A stretch of DNA of 64,000 nt from assembly GCF_938030145.1 (NCBI RefSeq), contig NZ_CALHGM010000040.1, positions 1-64,000 of the forward strand, read 5' to 3'. This DNA comes from an uncultured Campylobacter sp. GTDB taxonomy: Bacteria; Campylobacterota; Campylobacteria; Campylobacterales; Campylobacteraceae. Position numbers and translations under genes: made by a program. This document shows positions 55,394-64,000 of this stretch, piece by piece. Every line of letters begins with the position of its first letter. Within the stretch, counting starts at the first letter, position 1. Under the pieces are notes generated by a model that worked only from the letters and a program-made list of their open reading frames with translations, ran no database searches and was not told the DNA's origin.

Positions 55394-56206
55394 ATTTTAT
55401 CCTTTTGAAATTTGATGAGCTATTTTATAAATTTTTTTATCAGATTTAGATTAAATTTTGAAATTTCATAAAATTTACGAGCGGCGTTCTCGCACATACA
55501 GCGCGCTATACGACATGTACACGGATCGTACCTAATTTATGAAAATAGCGCATAGCTCGAACATACGTCAAAACCAGATGTGTGCTCCTATGCCGTATTT
55601 GAGCATTGCGCGCACCGCTGCAAGACGCCGTCTTGCGCCGAACTTTTGGCGCAGCTAGGCCTATCTCGCGTGGTAATCGGCGCGCGCGATACGAACGCGC
55701 AGGCTGCGGGCGGCTAAATTTGATGAAATTAGCGCTTTGGTGGGCAGTGCTGATATGTTGACGCCAGACGCGTATGCCGCGCCGCAAAATCTAAAGCTGT
55801 GCGCGCCCGATGTTTGGATATACTCGCGCCGCAACTCTTACAATAAGCCCAATAGCAACTTCACGCGGAAAAGAAAAATGTATAGCGAATGCGTCTGCTA
55901 GAAGCGAAGTAAAATCGGTACGATAAACGAGAGTGAAGTAAAAGCTAAGCGGACGACAGGTTATTTTTTAGAAAATTAATGTACCTTAATAATAGCAAAC
56001 AACAATCTGCGTAGAGCAAAAGAATACGAATTTATAAAATAATGAGCACAACAGGTGCGCGAATAGACTAAATTTTAACTTTCAATGGAGAGTGAGAATA
56101 ATAGCCGCCCTTATAGGCGTACGAAAGCAGAACTTCGCTCCAGCTTGCGCTGCAGCCGTATTAGCGAGACCATGCGAAAGCGCATCCCTAATAAATACCC
56201 AACCCG
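55394..56206. other. gene-free gap
   Basis: About 810 bases with AAATTT words at the left and mixed sequence further on. No coding frame has a supported start or family likeness. Confidence 0.45.
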
Positions 56207-56809
56207 TTACTCATTTTTTGCTCCTTCTTCTGGATTGTTTTTAATCAAATTTCTATCTGAAAAATTTATAAAAAATATCAACAAAAGTAGAAAAACCACC
56301 CCTTTTAAAAAGAATTTAAACTGTGCGGTCATCAAATATGGTCTTAACAATCTATGATCGAAATTATATCCCTTATATATCTTTCCATCTTTATCTTCAA
56401 GCTGTAAAATTTCATTATTACCTAATATATCCGGGCTCAGCTCGCCGTAAATTTTGATTTTTTGCCCTTTTAGCTTTTCGTAAATATCCCTATCGCTTTT
56501 GCTTATTTCATAAACCTTTTTCTTGCCGTTTTCTAGTTCTATATGTATTCGTCCGCCGCTTCCGCGAAAATTATAATAAACGTTTCTTAAAATTCCGGTA
56601 TCTATCTCAAGCTCATTCAATTGTTTGGGCGCCGTATCCGTTCTATAAATAGTAAGAAGCATCCCGCATAGGACAAAAAGCAAACCATAGCAGCCTATGC
56701 TAGCCACCTGTGCCTGCGGATGCGAAACTCCCCTGACAAAAACGCGTCTGTAAAATACATCGTAAAAATAATAGAAGAGCCTTCTTATATATTTTGTTAT
56801 GAATTTCAT
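56207..56809 (-). CDS. hypothetical two-span membrane protein
   Basis: A 200-residue protein with membrane segments at about 40-58 and 166-186 and a soluble beta-rich domain between (RGSGGRIHIELENGKKKVYE, KGQKIKIYGELSPDIL) that could be OB-like. ATG 56809 has AAGGGA at good spacing; another ATG 15 bases upstream is possible. AT-rich relative to ruvB. Family not recognised. Confidence 0.65.
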   Translation of the reverse strand: MKFITKYIRRLFYYFYDVFYRRVFVRGVSHPQAQVASIGCYGLLFVLCGMLLTIYRTDTAPKQLNELEIDTGILRNVYYNFRGSGGRIHIELENGKKKVYEISKSDRDIYEKLKGQKIKIYGELSPDILGNNEILQLEDKDGKIYKGYNFDHRLLRPYLMTAQFKFFLKGVVFLLLLIFFINFSDRNLIKNNPEEGAKNE

Positions 56810-57017
56810 AAAATTTCCCTTCATATCCTTTTGGATATTTTATTGAGCCGATAATAAATTTGCTCTAAATTTACAAAATCGCCCGCTTTAAATTTTAAAT
56901 CTAAAGAAACTTTAAAACCAAGCAAAATTCAAAGACCAAACATGCAAAATCGCCACGGTAGGGTTTCCACCTGCGTAGCTATGGCTCAGCGCCGTGAAGT
57001 ATAAAATTTCATCCGCC

Positions 57018-58034
57018 CTACTCCTCAAACAGATTTCTCTCCGCGGCCTTTAGCACGCGACCGAACGCCTCGCGCGCCTTATCGGTTGCGATGCGGCCTT
57101 TGGCGGTCTTTTCGATGTAGCCGTTGGCGAGCAGATAGGGCTCGATGACGTCCTCGATCGTGCCCTCATCCTCGCTAAGCGCCGCCGCGATCGTGCTAAG
57201 CCCCAAGGCGCGGCGCTTGGCGTCAAATAAAATTTCCAAATATTTTATATCCATCTCATCAAAGCCCTGCTCGTCCACGCCAAGCGCCTCGAGCCCTTCG
57301 CGCGCGCGATCGTGCGAGATAGCGCCCTCGTCGCGCACCTCAGCAAAATCGCGTATGCGTCGCAGTAGCCGTAGCGCGATACGCGGAGTACCGCGGGAGC
57401 GGCGCGCGATCTCGGCGCTGGCGTCTGCCGCGCTCTCTTTTCCGAGTTTAACAGAGGCGATCTGCACTATCCGCGCAAGCTCGGCGTGCGTGTAAAACTG
57501 CAAGCGAAACTGCATGCCGAAGCGATCCCGCAGCGGCGCCGAGATCATGCCCGCGCGCGTCGTGGCGCCGATGAGCGTAAAGTGCGGAATGTCGATCTTG
57601 ATGGTTTGCGCGGCGGGGCCCGAGCCGATGATGATGTCGAGGCGGAAGTCCTCCATCGCCGAATACAGCACCTCCTCGATCGCGGGGCTTAGGCGGTGGA
57701 TCTCGTCTATGAAAAGCACGTCGCCGCTTTGCAGGTTCGTTAAAATCGCCGCCAGATCGCCCGCCTTTTCGATCATCGGCGCGGCGGTGACCTTGATGGC
57801 GGCGCCCATCTGAGCAGCGATGATGTGCGCTAGCGTGGTTTTACCGAGCCCGGGCGGCCCGTAGAAAAGCACGTGATCAAGCACGTCGGCGCGCTTTTTC
57901 GCCGCGGCGATCGCGATAGCGAGGTTTGATTTGATCTTCTCCTGCCCCACGTAATCCTCGAAGCTCGACGGGCGCAGCGAGCTCTCCACGCTCTCATCGA
58001 GCTGCATCTTTTCGATCTCTACAATTCTGTCCAT
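57018..58034 (-). CDS. ruvB: Holliday junction branch migration helicase RuvB
   Basis: AAA+ motor that with RuvA moves Holliday junctions. RPSSFEDYVGQEKIKSNL, Walker A YGPPGLGKTTLAH, Walker B FIDEIHRL, sensor IGATTRAGMISAPLRDRF, and the C-terminal winged helix ending in a helix with RVLKAAERNLF. 338 residues. Complete; stands alone. Confidence 0.97.
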   Translation of the reverse strand: MDRIVEIEKMQLDESVESSLRPSSFEDYVGQEKIKSNLAIAIAAAKKRADVLDHVLFYGPPGLGKTTLAHIIAAQMGAAIKVTAAPMIEKAGDLAAILTNLQSGDVLFIDEIHRLSPAIEEVLYSAMEDFRLDIIIGSGPAAQTIKIDIPHFTLIGATTRAGMISAPLRDRFGMQFRLQFYTHAELARIVQIASVKLGKESAADASAEIARRSRGTPRIALRLLRRIRDFAEVRDEGAISHDRAREGLEALGVDEQGFDEMDIKYLEILFDAKRRALGLSTIAAALSEDEGTIEDVIEPYLLANGYIEKTAKGRIATDKAREAFGRVLKAAERNLFEE

Positions 58035-59007
58035 AATCTCTCTTTAATCGTTTTTAAAATTTTAGCAAGTGTAGCGAAAAATGGCTAAATTTTGACAATT
58101 TTTAAGGGACGGATCTTTGTGAGCGAAATAAAATTTGCCGCGCAGAATTTTACGGTACGCGCTTAGGGCTGGGGCTAAAAAGCAGAGCACCCGTCGCGAA
58201 AGACTGCGGAATTTTAGCGCAACATTTTAAGGCTACGCTCATGCCGTCGCTCGCTATGCTTTTTAAGTGTGAAATTTTGTCGTAGCAGCTCCCAAACAGC
58301 GCGCGGGTCACTAACTACGCTAAATTTTACAGCGCGGAATTTTAACTTGCAGAATTTAAAGCTTTGCGCGGAAGCCATTGCCGCAAAGCCCCACTGCGCA
58401 GCGTAGAATTTTAACGCATAAAATTCATGAAGTACGCACAAGATGCTGCGAGCGAAATTTTAACGCACAAATTTGAAGCTAGCCGCAGAGTTTGCGAGAG
58501 ACGGAATAAACTTGGCAGAATCATAGCGCACAGAATTAAAGAGCGAAATTTAGCCAACTGAAAAATACGCGCAGGGTTTTTACGACGTGAAATTTGGCGC
58601 TGGAATTTTACGATATTAAATTCGGCGCCTGGAATTTTGCAGCGAAATTTTACCTCATAGAATTTTAATGCGGATTTTGTTTTTGCGGCAGCGAGGGTTA
58701 AAATCTGCGCTTCAAGCTTCGCGGTATGCAGCTAGCCAGAATTCCATCTCGTATAGTCAGTTAAAATTTCGCAAGAAATTCTGCGTAGAATTTTATGCAG
58801 AATTCTGCTTTACGCGCTTGCGTGGCTAGGTAAAATTTCGCGCGAAATTTCGTTTTTCAAGACGACTTAGAATTTAGCGTGAATTTTAAAATTTGCCGCT
58901 AAGCTCAACGCAGGCTCGTGCGATTAAATTTAGCCGCGCAATCTCGCGCCGCCTTATCAATCGCGTCCCAAATTAAGACGCTAAATTTTTCCTGCGCGAG
59001 CCTAGTT
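58035..59007. repeat. intergenic AATT-repeat field
   Basis: Nearly 1 kb without a gene, filled with GAATTTT, AAATTT and GGAATTTT words. In 58591-58664 successive AATT cores start at 58591, 58604, 58619, 58633, 58646 and 58661: spacings 13, 15, 14, 13 and 15. This is the same kind of repeat as in tupC and napL but without frame-keeping. Confidence 0.65.
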
Positions 59008-59685
59008 CTATAAATCATGCTCTTCGATCAAAACGCTCTTATTATCGTCGTCGCCATCGCAGAACGCTCTATATGAGCCGGACGTTGTGCTTTCGAATAA
59101 AAATACTACGCCGTCGTTTTGAAATTTTTTCGAGCAGCCCTTGGCGTGCAGCTTGGCGAGCTTCGGGCTATCCGGGGCATAAAACTGATAGCTATCGGTG
59201 AAGTGCTCCACGTATCGGTAGGTGATCTCCGCCCAAGGCACCCCGCTATCGCCGCTTCTATTTAGCACGATGGTTCTAGCGTTTATCGCCGCGAGCTTTG
59301 ATTTTAGCTCTGCAAACGTCTTTTTGTCCCAGCCGATGAGCTTTAACCCCTCGCCGATACCCGGCGCATTACCCCCGAAAATGGAATTTGAATAAAATTT
59401 CGTCTTATTGCCGTCCAAATCGATCCAAATATACTCATCGCCGTAGGTGCTCTGGATCGTAACACGCAAATTTTTAGGGAAGTTGCGACCTGCAAAAGCT
59501 AACAGGTCTAGGAATTTCTCGCGATTTTGCTCGTAGTTTTGCATTAACGGGGCTTTATCCAGCTCCATATCATCTTTATCAAAGAAAGAATTAAACGCGA
59601 AAAATGCCGCCAAAATCGGCAGCATCTTTACGCAAAAAAGCAAACCTAGAACCGCGGCTATGATGATTTTTAAAGCTTTAGCCAA
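59008..59685 (-). CDS. hypothetical membrane-anchored protein
   Basis: A 225-residue protein with one N-terminal membrane segment (about 5-31) and a soluble alpha/beta domain with two C-terminal Cys (HAKGCSKKF, RAFCDGDDD). The TTG start follows AAGGAA. No family recognised. Flanked by gaps on both sides. Confidence 0.65.
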   Translation of the reverse strand: MAKALKIIIAAVLGLLFCVKMLPILAAFFAFNSFFDKDDMELDKAPLMQNYEQNREKFLDLLAFAGRNFPKNLRVTIQSTYGDEYIWIDLDGNKTKFYSNSIFGGNAPGIGEGLKLIGWDKKTFAELKSKLAAINARTIVLNRSGDSGVPWAEITYRYVEHFTDSYQFYAPDSPKLAKLHAKGCSKKFQNDGVVFLFESTTSGSYRAFCDGDDDNKSVLIEEHDL

Positions 59686-60101
59686 ATTTTTTCCTTAAAT
59701 TTTATGAGCCGTTTAGGTGTGACGGCTAGTTTATGCCAGAATTATACGGCTACGTGCGTAAAATTTAGCGCTCGCAGCGTATTTTAGAGCTAGGGGCGCG
59801 AGAGCGTTCATGAAAAGCACTCGCGGTTGCGCTCAGCAACAGAAATAGCGCCCGCATGCAGAAGCGCGCAAACTCTCGCACGGCGCCGCCCATATAAAAT
59901 ACCGCGCAGAGTATCCGCCCAAAGCGCCTACGATCTCTCGCACTTGATAAAGCGCTCGCAATAGCTAGCGCCGAATAAATTTCAGGCGGTGCGAGCTGTT
60001 TACATAGCCTGCGGCGTGAAAACAAAGCGTTATTTTAAGGCAAGCGGGGCTTTATGGCTAGAATTTCGGCGCGTAAATTTTAAAATTTAGCCTAAATCCC
60101 G
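59686..60101. other. gene-free gap between the hypothetical gene and panB
   Basis: About 415 bases; a GC-rich open frame on the minus strand (59765-60025) has no ribosome site or family likeness and I do not call it. Confidence 0.45.
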
Positions 60102-60899
60102 CTACTGCTTGTATTCAAACTCCTCGCTCGGAAAGCTCTCATCTTTGACTTCGCGCGCGTATTCGCGCACCGCGCCTTTTACCAATTCGGCGCCGTCTAG
60201 ATAGCGCTTAACGAATTTTGGCCGAAACTCCGTGAAAAACCCGCACATATCGCTCCACACAAGCACCTGTCCGTCTATACCCGCGCCGGCGCCGATGCCG
60301 ATAACGGGCACGTCGGTGCCAAGCGCCACTTGATTTGCGACTGCAGAAATCGTCCCCTCGACCAGCAGTAGCACCGCACCCGCCTCGGCAAGCGCTCTGG
60401 CGTCGCTTAAGACCTCGCGTGCGCCCTCCTCTCCGCGCCCGCTTACCTTGTAGCCGCCCGTAAAGCGCGAAAACTGCGGCTTTAGCCCGATGTGGCTCAT
60501 CACGGCGATGCCGTTTCGATTAAGCAGCGCCACGGTATCTGCCATATGCGCACCGCCTTCGATTTTGACGGCGTCGCAGCCGGTGCTCTCATAGACTTTG
60601 GCGCAGTTTTGCAGCGCGAGCTCTGGCGTCGCACACGAGCAAAACGGCATGTCCACGACCATATACGCCCGCTTTAGCCCCCGTCTTACGGCGCGCGCGT
60701 GATAGATCATCTGGTCTACGCTTGCGCCCAGGGTCTCGGAGTGTCCGCCGAAGCTCATATTTAGGCTGTCGCCTACGAGCACCATATCGACCTCGTCGTC
60801 GAAAATTTTAGCAAAAAGCGCGTCGTAGGCAGTGATCATCACGATCTTCTCGCCAGATTTTTTCATCTCGTATAATTTAGAAAGCGTGATTTTTGACAT
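60102..60899 (-). CDS. panB: 3-methyl-2-oxobutanoate hydroxymethyltransferase
   Basis: First step of pantothenate synthesis. ITAYDALFAKIFDDEVDMVLVGDSL, the metal-binding DSLNM and VDMPFCS segments, AVKIEGG, MSHIGLKPQ and IGIGAGAGIDGQVLVW are all present. 265 residues, complete. panC and panD are not in the window. Confidence 0.96.
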   Translation of the reverse strand: MSKITLSKLYEMKKSGEKIVMITAYDALFAKIFDDEVDMVLVGDSLNMSFGGHSETLGASVDQMIYHARAVRRGLKRAYMVVDMPFCSCATPELALQNCAKVYESTGCDAVKIEGGAHMADTVALLNRNGIAVMSHIGLKPQFSRFTGGYKVSGRGEEGAREVLSDARALAEAGAVLLLVEGTISAVANQVALGTDVPVIGIGAGAGIDGQVLVWSDMCGFFTEFRPKFVKRYLDGAELVKGAVREYAREVKDESFPSEEFEYKQ

Positions 60900-60997
60900 T
60901 TTGGCTCCTTGATTTGGTTAAAATTTGAACGCAATTCTAGCATAAGCCGAATTTGACATTTATAAAATTTTAAAGTAAAATGCGCGCTCATTCTTTC

Positions 60998-61359
60998 GGG
61001 GGTGACTTGGCTTCGACGGGAACGGATGGGTCAAGGCGGCATGTCGCTTTGGATACAGCGTATAAAATCCAAACTAAATTTAAACGCAAACAACGTTAAA
61101 TTTGCTCCTGCTTACGCTAAAGCTGCGTAAGTCCAGTCGAGCCCTGCTCTGCGCCGATACTATCTAAGCGCGGCGGCGGGTAATCTGCGATAGCGTAGCT
61201 CTGCGGCGTGACGAGCCGTAGGGTGAAATCCTAGTCTTTGCGCCGGCGGGTCGTTTTGGAAAGTGAGCGAGCCTGCGCGAGAACTTCACTTTTGCTAAAC
61301 ATGTAGAGGCTTTGGTCGTTTGTTTTCGGACTGCGGTTCAATCCCGCACACCTCCACCA
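60998..61359 (+). ncRNA. ssrA: transfer-messenger RNA (tmRNA)
   Basis: Rescues stalled ribosomes. The 5' end GGGGGTGACTTGGCTTCGAC pairs with the 3' CACCTCC next to the encoded ACCA, and the T arm GGTTCAATCCC is present. The tag reading frame 61086-61130 gives ANNVKFAPAYAKAA and stops at TAA. TAAAAT (60976-60981) 17 bases before the 5' end may be its -10 box. One-piece form. Confidence 0.97.
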
Positions 61360-61531
61360 ATTATCTATTTTTGAATTTTAATCACTTCTTTTAGTTGCAT
61401 TTGGTTCCTGCGCGCAGGCACCTATCTTAAATTTTAGTCGTTCCAGCCTCTTTCATTTTTATTTTAGATATAATCTTTTCCGAAATATTAGGAGTCTTAT
61501 TAGGGGCTTTTTCGCATTAGGGGTTTCTCAT

Positions 61532-61639
61532 ATGAACAAAGGCGTATATTTTGCTAAAATTCGCCGGCGGGAGCGTCAAAAGCATCAAGAAGTACAAGAC
61601 GCGATACGCAATATTATAGAAGAAAGGAGAAAGAAATGA
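61532..61639 (+). CDS. small basic protein before the lipoprotein pair, tentative
   Basis: A 35-residue frame (MNKGVYFAKIRRRERQKHQE at its start), strongly basic and helical, with AGGGG nine bases before the ATG. Its TGA overlaps the next gene's ATG (ATGA), supporting coupled translation. The tail resembles the end of a larger helical protein, so it may be a truncated gene. Function unknown. Confidence 0.45.
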   Translation: MNKGVYFAKIRRRERQKHQEVQDAIRNIIEERRKK

Positions 61640-62037
61640 ATAAATTTGTTATGTTGTCATTGGCATATGTTGCTTTAATGGCGGGGTGCAGCTTAAATAA
61701 TCGCTTTTTTGCTCGGGGTACAAAATCTGAAAGCGCTTGCGGTTTTATTTTTCATGACTCTATACCTCATGATAAACTTTATGTACCGAGGAACCTTGAG
61801 GATTTTTTAGATATATATTCAAGATCTAAAAGCCAAAAAAGCGGTGAATATGAATATAAGCTAGTAGAGACCTTATCTCACTATTATAATGGCACATCAA
61901 CTATAGTTCCGATAGAATCTTGTGACGATAAGTGGTGTAAAATTTACTATCCTTGCGGCGATACGGAGTATTATGTCAAGAGGGATGAAATAGAGCAGCT
62001 TTGGCCTAACGGTCAAAAGACTTGGAGATCCAAATAA
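61636..62037 (+). CDS. lipoprotein with SH3-like C-terminal domain (copy 1)
   Basis: Signal peptide with lipobox LMAGC (Cys18), so a lipid-anchored protein of 133 residues. The C-terminal part DDKWCKIYYPCGDTEYYVKR (two Cys) resembles a small SH3-like beta barrel and is repeated in the next gene. Paralogous tandem lipoproteins of this type occur in polymorphic-toxin immunity loci, where membrane or periplasmic placement suits the toxin target; here that is an inference from the cluster. Confidence 0.7.
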   Translation: MNKFVMLSLAYVALMAGCSLNNRFFARGTKSESACGFIFHDSIPHDKLYVPRNLEDFLDIYSRSKSQKSGEYEYKLVETLSHYYNGTSTIVPIESCDDKWCKIYYPCGDTEYYVKRDEIEQLWPNGQKTWRSK

Positions 62038-62068
62038 AAAATAGAGTGCATTTTAAGTAGGAGGAGAG

Positions 62069-62392
62069 ATGAGAAATTTTGTTATATCTTTTGTCGCGTT
62101 ATGCCTATATGGGTGCAGCCCTACAATTTTAGGGCATAAAATCACTTTTGCAAAACACGAAGACGGTGCCTTTTACGGCGAATGCGGCGAAAAAATAGAT
62201 CAAAAAATTATATATAAATTTAAAGACGCCGTTATTCGTAAAATTTTCTATGAAGATAAAGAAGAATTTGCTTATTATGATGAGATAGTCATCCCTATCC
62301 AATCCTGCGAAGGCGAATGGTGTAAAATTTACTATCCTTGCGGTCAAAAAGAGTATTTCGTAAAGAAAGACGATATAGAAAAATGGTATTAA
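62069..62392 (+). CDS. lipoprotein with SH3-like C-terminal domain (copy 2)
   Basis: A 107-residue paralogue of the previous gene, 31 bases downstream, with lipobox LYGC. EGEWCKIYYPCGQKEYFVKK repeats the key Trp-Cys, Tyr-Tyr-Pro-Cys and Lys/Asp residues of copy 1, while the middle has diverged. GGAG precedes the ATG. Confidence 0.7.
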   Translation: MRNFVISFVALCLYGCSPTILGHKITFAKHEDGAFYGECGEKIDQKIIYKFKDAVIRKIFYEDKEEFAYYDEIVIPIQSCEGEWCKIYYPCGQKEYFVKKDDIEKWY

Positions 62393-62416
62393 TTTTATAC
62401 TTGAAAGGAGCGAATT

Positions 62417-62761
62417 ATGTTATTTACAGATGAGAATTTTGTAAATATCGTGCCGCAGGATCTGCTAGAGCGCGGTATACGCCTAAGAGAGGAGCTCGGT
62501 TTTTATGAAATCGCTTGGAGATTTGACGATATAATGGATGTGTTAAAAATCACAAGAGATAAAGGTATGATTATCCTAGGAGGAGAAGTATATCGCCTAA
62601 GCGGCAATAAGCCCGTCATCACATGCGACGGCTGGTATACAGACAAGGGAGATGACGATGCATTCGAAGTGGCGATCGAATATATCACTAATTATCGCGC
62701 TAGAAATGGAGATAATTTTATATATTATCCAGCCATTGGCCCCGGACGGGTGTCCAAATGA
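62417..62761 (+). CDS. Imm40-like immunity protein
   Basis: 114 residues. The pattern with a central GMIILGGEVYRLSGNKPVIT, followed by DGWYTDKGDDDAFEVAIEYI, fits my recollection of the Imm40 family of polymorphic-toxin immunity proteins. AAAGGAG is upstream. No toxin gene is visible, so which toxin it would neutralise is unknown. Confidence 0.65.
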   Translation: MLFTDENFVNIVPQDLLERGIRLREELGFYEIAWRFDDIMDVLKITRDKGMIILGGEVYRLSGNKPVITCDGWYTDKGDDDAFEVAIEYITNYRARNGDNFIYYPAIGPGRVSK

Positions 62762-62826
62762 AAATTTTAATTGGATTGCGCAAATAAAATATCGACAACC
62801 GATTAAATTTTAAAAGGAAAAACAAT

Positions 62827-62892
62827 ATGAAATTTAGAATTTTAGAACCGAGGCTTTATGAAAAATATAAGGATATGGTTATAGATGCGTGA
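62827..62892 (+). CDS. very small frame (21 residues), probably a gene remnant
   Basis: AAAGGA lies seven bases before an ATG that opens a 21-residue peptide (MKFRILEPRLYEKYKDMVID). The stop overlaps the start of the next gene. It looks like the N-terminus of a longer protein cut short, fitting turnover in this cluster, or a leader peptide for the next gene. Confidence 0.35.
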   Translation: MKFRILEPRLYEKYKDMVIDA

Positions 62893-63286
62893 GGACGAAA
62901 GGGTAAATACAGCATTGATGGCCAAAATAGATATTTTATTAAATTTAATAAATTTTTCTAAAAATATAAGCGCGATAAAAAGCGACTTGGCAAAGATAGG
63001 TTTTAATAGCGAATCGGAGCTTGTAACAATAACTCAAAATACCATTGCAAACATCTTAAATAGGGTCGTCGATAAAGAAATTTCATATGATCTCCTTGAG
63101 GAGTGGGCAAATTTAATCGAGTGTCGCGAGGATATAGGATATGAGGATGAAATTTTGCAAGAGATCATATTTGAGCTGGCAAACCCTTGCCTTTATGGGG
63201 AGATAGACGAGAGGAAGATTTGTATGATTTTAGATGAAATTAAATACAGGCGGAGCGATTCAAATGATATTAGAGAAAAATATTGA
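62885..63286 (+). CDS. putative immunity protein
   Basis: 133 residues, mostly helical and acidic. The segment EEWANLIECREDIGYEDEIL, then IFELANP, recalls a family of small helical proteins found beside toxin genes, but I cannot name it with confidence. It overlaps the tiny frame upstream and the next gene downstream. Confidence 0.55.
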   Translation: MREDERVNTALMAKIDILLNLINFSKNISAIKSDLAKIGFNSESELVTITQNTIANILNRVVDKEISYDLLEEWANLIECREDIGYEDEILQEIIFELANPCLYGEIDERKICMILDEIKYRRSDSNDIREKY

Positions 63287-63599
63287 CATGGTAAGCGAAA
63301 GGGCAATTTTATTGATGGCGCTAGGTTCATTGCAGGCATTGGAGCACCAGGCGATTACCATAGATGAAAGCCAAAGAATTTTGTTTTCGCCCTATATTTC
63401 AACGCATTTGGAAAACAATAAAGTTAGCAAGCGTGTCATAGATATAATAACTGAATGTTGCGAACTAGAGGATATTTTCGAGATAATTCCTACAAAATAT
63501 ATACAAACCTTACGAATATTGCAAAATAGAATAATAAAAATTTTAAAGCGATACGATGAAGAATCTGGAAAAAGATGGGTAATTATAGATGAGAAATAG
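63264..63599 (+). CDS. DUF3969-like protein
   Basis: 111 residues. AILLMALGSLQALEHQAITI, then RILFSPYISTHLE and CCELEDIFEIIP, match the layout I recall for DUF3969, small helical proteins often found in immunity-gene clusters. ATG 63264 has CGGAG eight bases upstream; the frame extends 30 bases further up without a better start. Overlaps the previous gene by 23 bases. Confidence 0.65.
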   Translation: MILEKNIDMVSERAILLMALGSLQALEHQAITIDESQRILFSPYISTHLENNKVSKRVIDIITECCELEDIFEIIPTKYIQTLRILQNRIIKILKRYDEESGKRWVIIDEK

Positions 63600-64000
63600 C
63601 CTCCATAGCTCCGTTTTGGCGAATAAGTAAATGAAATTTGACTCAAGATAAGTTGAAAACTTTCAAAGGAATTTTTGGCTTATCTTGAACTTTTAAAATT
63701 TTAACGTCACGATAGAAACTATGTGCAAATTTAATCCTTTCAATACTTGATAATGCTATTGGCAAGATCGGCGGTACAATATAAATCATAGATTTTAGAT
63801 AAGTCGGTAAATTTTACAGTTTAAAGAGTTTGATGTATCTTATTTGATGACTTTATGAATTTTAAGCTATTAGTTTAAAAATAAATTTAGTAGATAAAAT
63901 CCTCTGATTTAGATAAAACACATTTTTCTTATACCGCAATGAAGACAAGAGTAAAATTTTAAAGTCACGATGCTGTGATATAAATTTAAAAATATTGGTT
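63600..64000. other. AT-rich end of the window with one inverted repeat
   Basis: No gene seen. TCAAGATAAG (63643-63652) and CTTATCTTGA (63679-63688) are exact inverted arms of 10 bases with a 26-base loop, just after the immunity cluster; this could be its terminator. Confidence 0.45.

Noticed and set aside
59765..60025. Minus-strand frame of 86 codons before panB
   Set aside because: No ribosome site and no recognisable sequence.
60998..61359. A tRNA gene, from the T-arm GGTTCAATCCC and encoded CCA
   Set aside because: It is part of the tmRNA; I found no separate tRNA or rRNA gene in the window.

Overview
This window is a stretch of chromosome from a Campylobacter species of moderate GC content. 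The strongest sign is the tmRNA at 60998-61359, whose tag peptide ANNVKFAPAYAKAA is the one I know from Campylobacter jejuni. Supporting signs are the napAGHBLD operon without napF, gpsA next to gatB, hrcA-grpE-dnaK, and tupABC. Housekeeping genes are clearly richer in G+C than those of C. jejuni, which suggests an oral species of the C. gracilis/rectus/showae type. The species is inferred.

Layout: 0-0.9 kb holds broken, AT-rich fragments. 1.7-10 kb is a complete type I-B cas gene set (cas6, then cas8b-cas7-cas5-cas3-cas4-cas2-cas1) with no CRISPR array anywhere in the window. 10-19 kb is a long minus-strand run: glyS, a small membrane protein, an EEP-fold exported protein, trmL, cca, a CiaD-like protein, leuB and leuD. 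rpoD is divergent at 19.5 kb. 21-30 kb holds a frameshifted DJ-1/PfpI gene, a DKNYY-type membrane protein, uraA, gpsA, gatB and atpB. 31-34.6 kb is hrcA-grpE-dnaK, with a recognisable promoter and a CIRCE element.

35-53 kb groups genes of molybdenum/tungsten enzymes: tupA and tupBC (tungstate uptake), a ModE-like regulator, fdhD, a selenocysteine formate dehydrogenase (in-frame UGA plus SECIS hairpin), and napAGHBLD (periplasmic nitrate reductase). A class V aminotransferase and an ankyrin protein lie between. 53-61 kb holds an AI-2E family transporter, ruvB, panB and ssrA. 61.5-63.6 kb is a cluster of small AT-rich genes that looks like a polymorphic-toxin immunity locus (two paralogous lipoproteins, an Imm40-like protein and a DUF3969-like protein).

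The most unusual signal is a degenerate short repeat with an invariant AATT core. In tupC, 17 cores sit exactly 15 bp apart. In napL, 15 cores sit 12-24 bp apart, always by multiples of three. A similar insert fills the CiaD-like protein, and related repeats fill many intergenic gaps, where the spacing drifts (13-15 bp). In coding regions the core is read as Asn-Ser or Asn-Phe, giving an approximately five-residue repeat. This looks like a spreading sequence family that is tolerated, or used, inside proteins.
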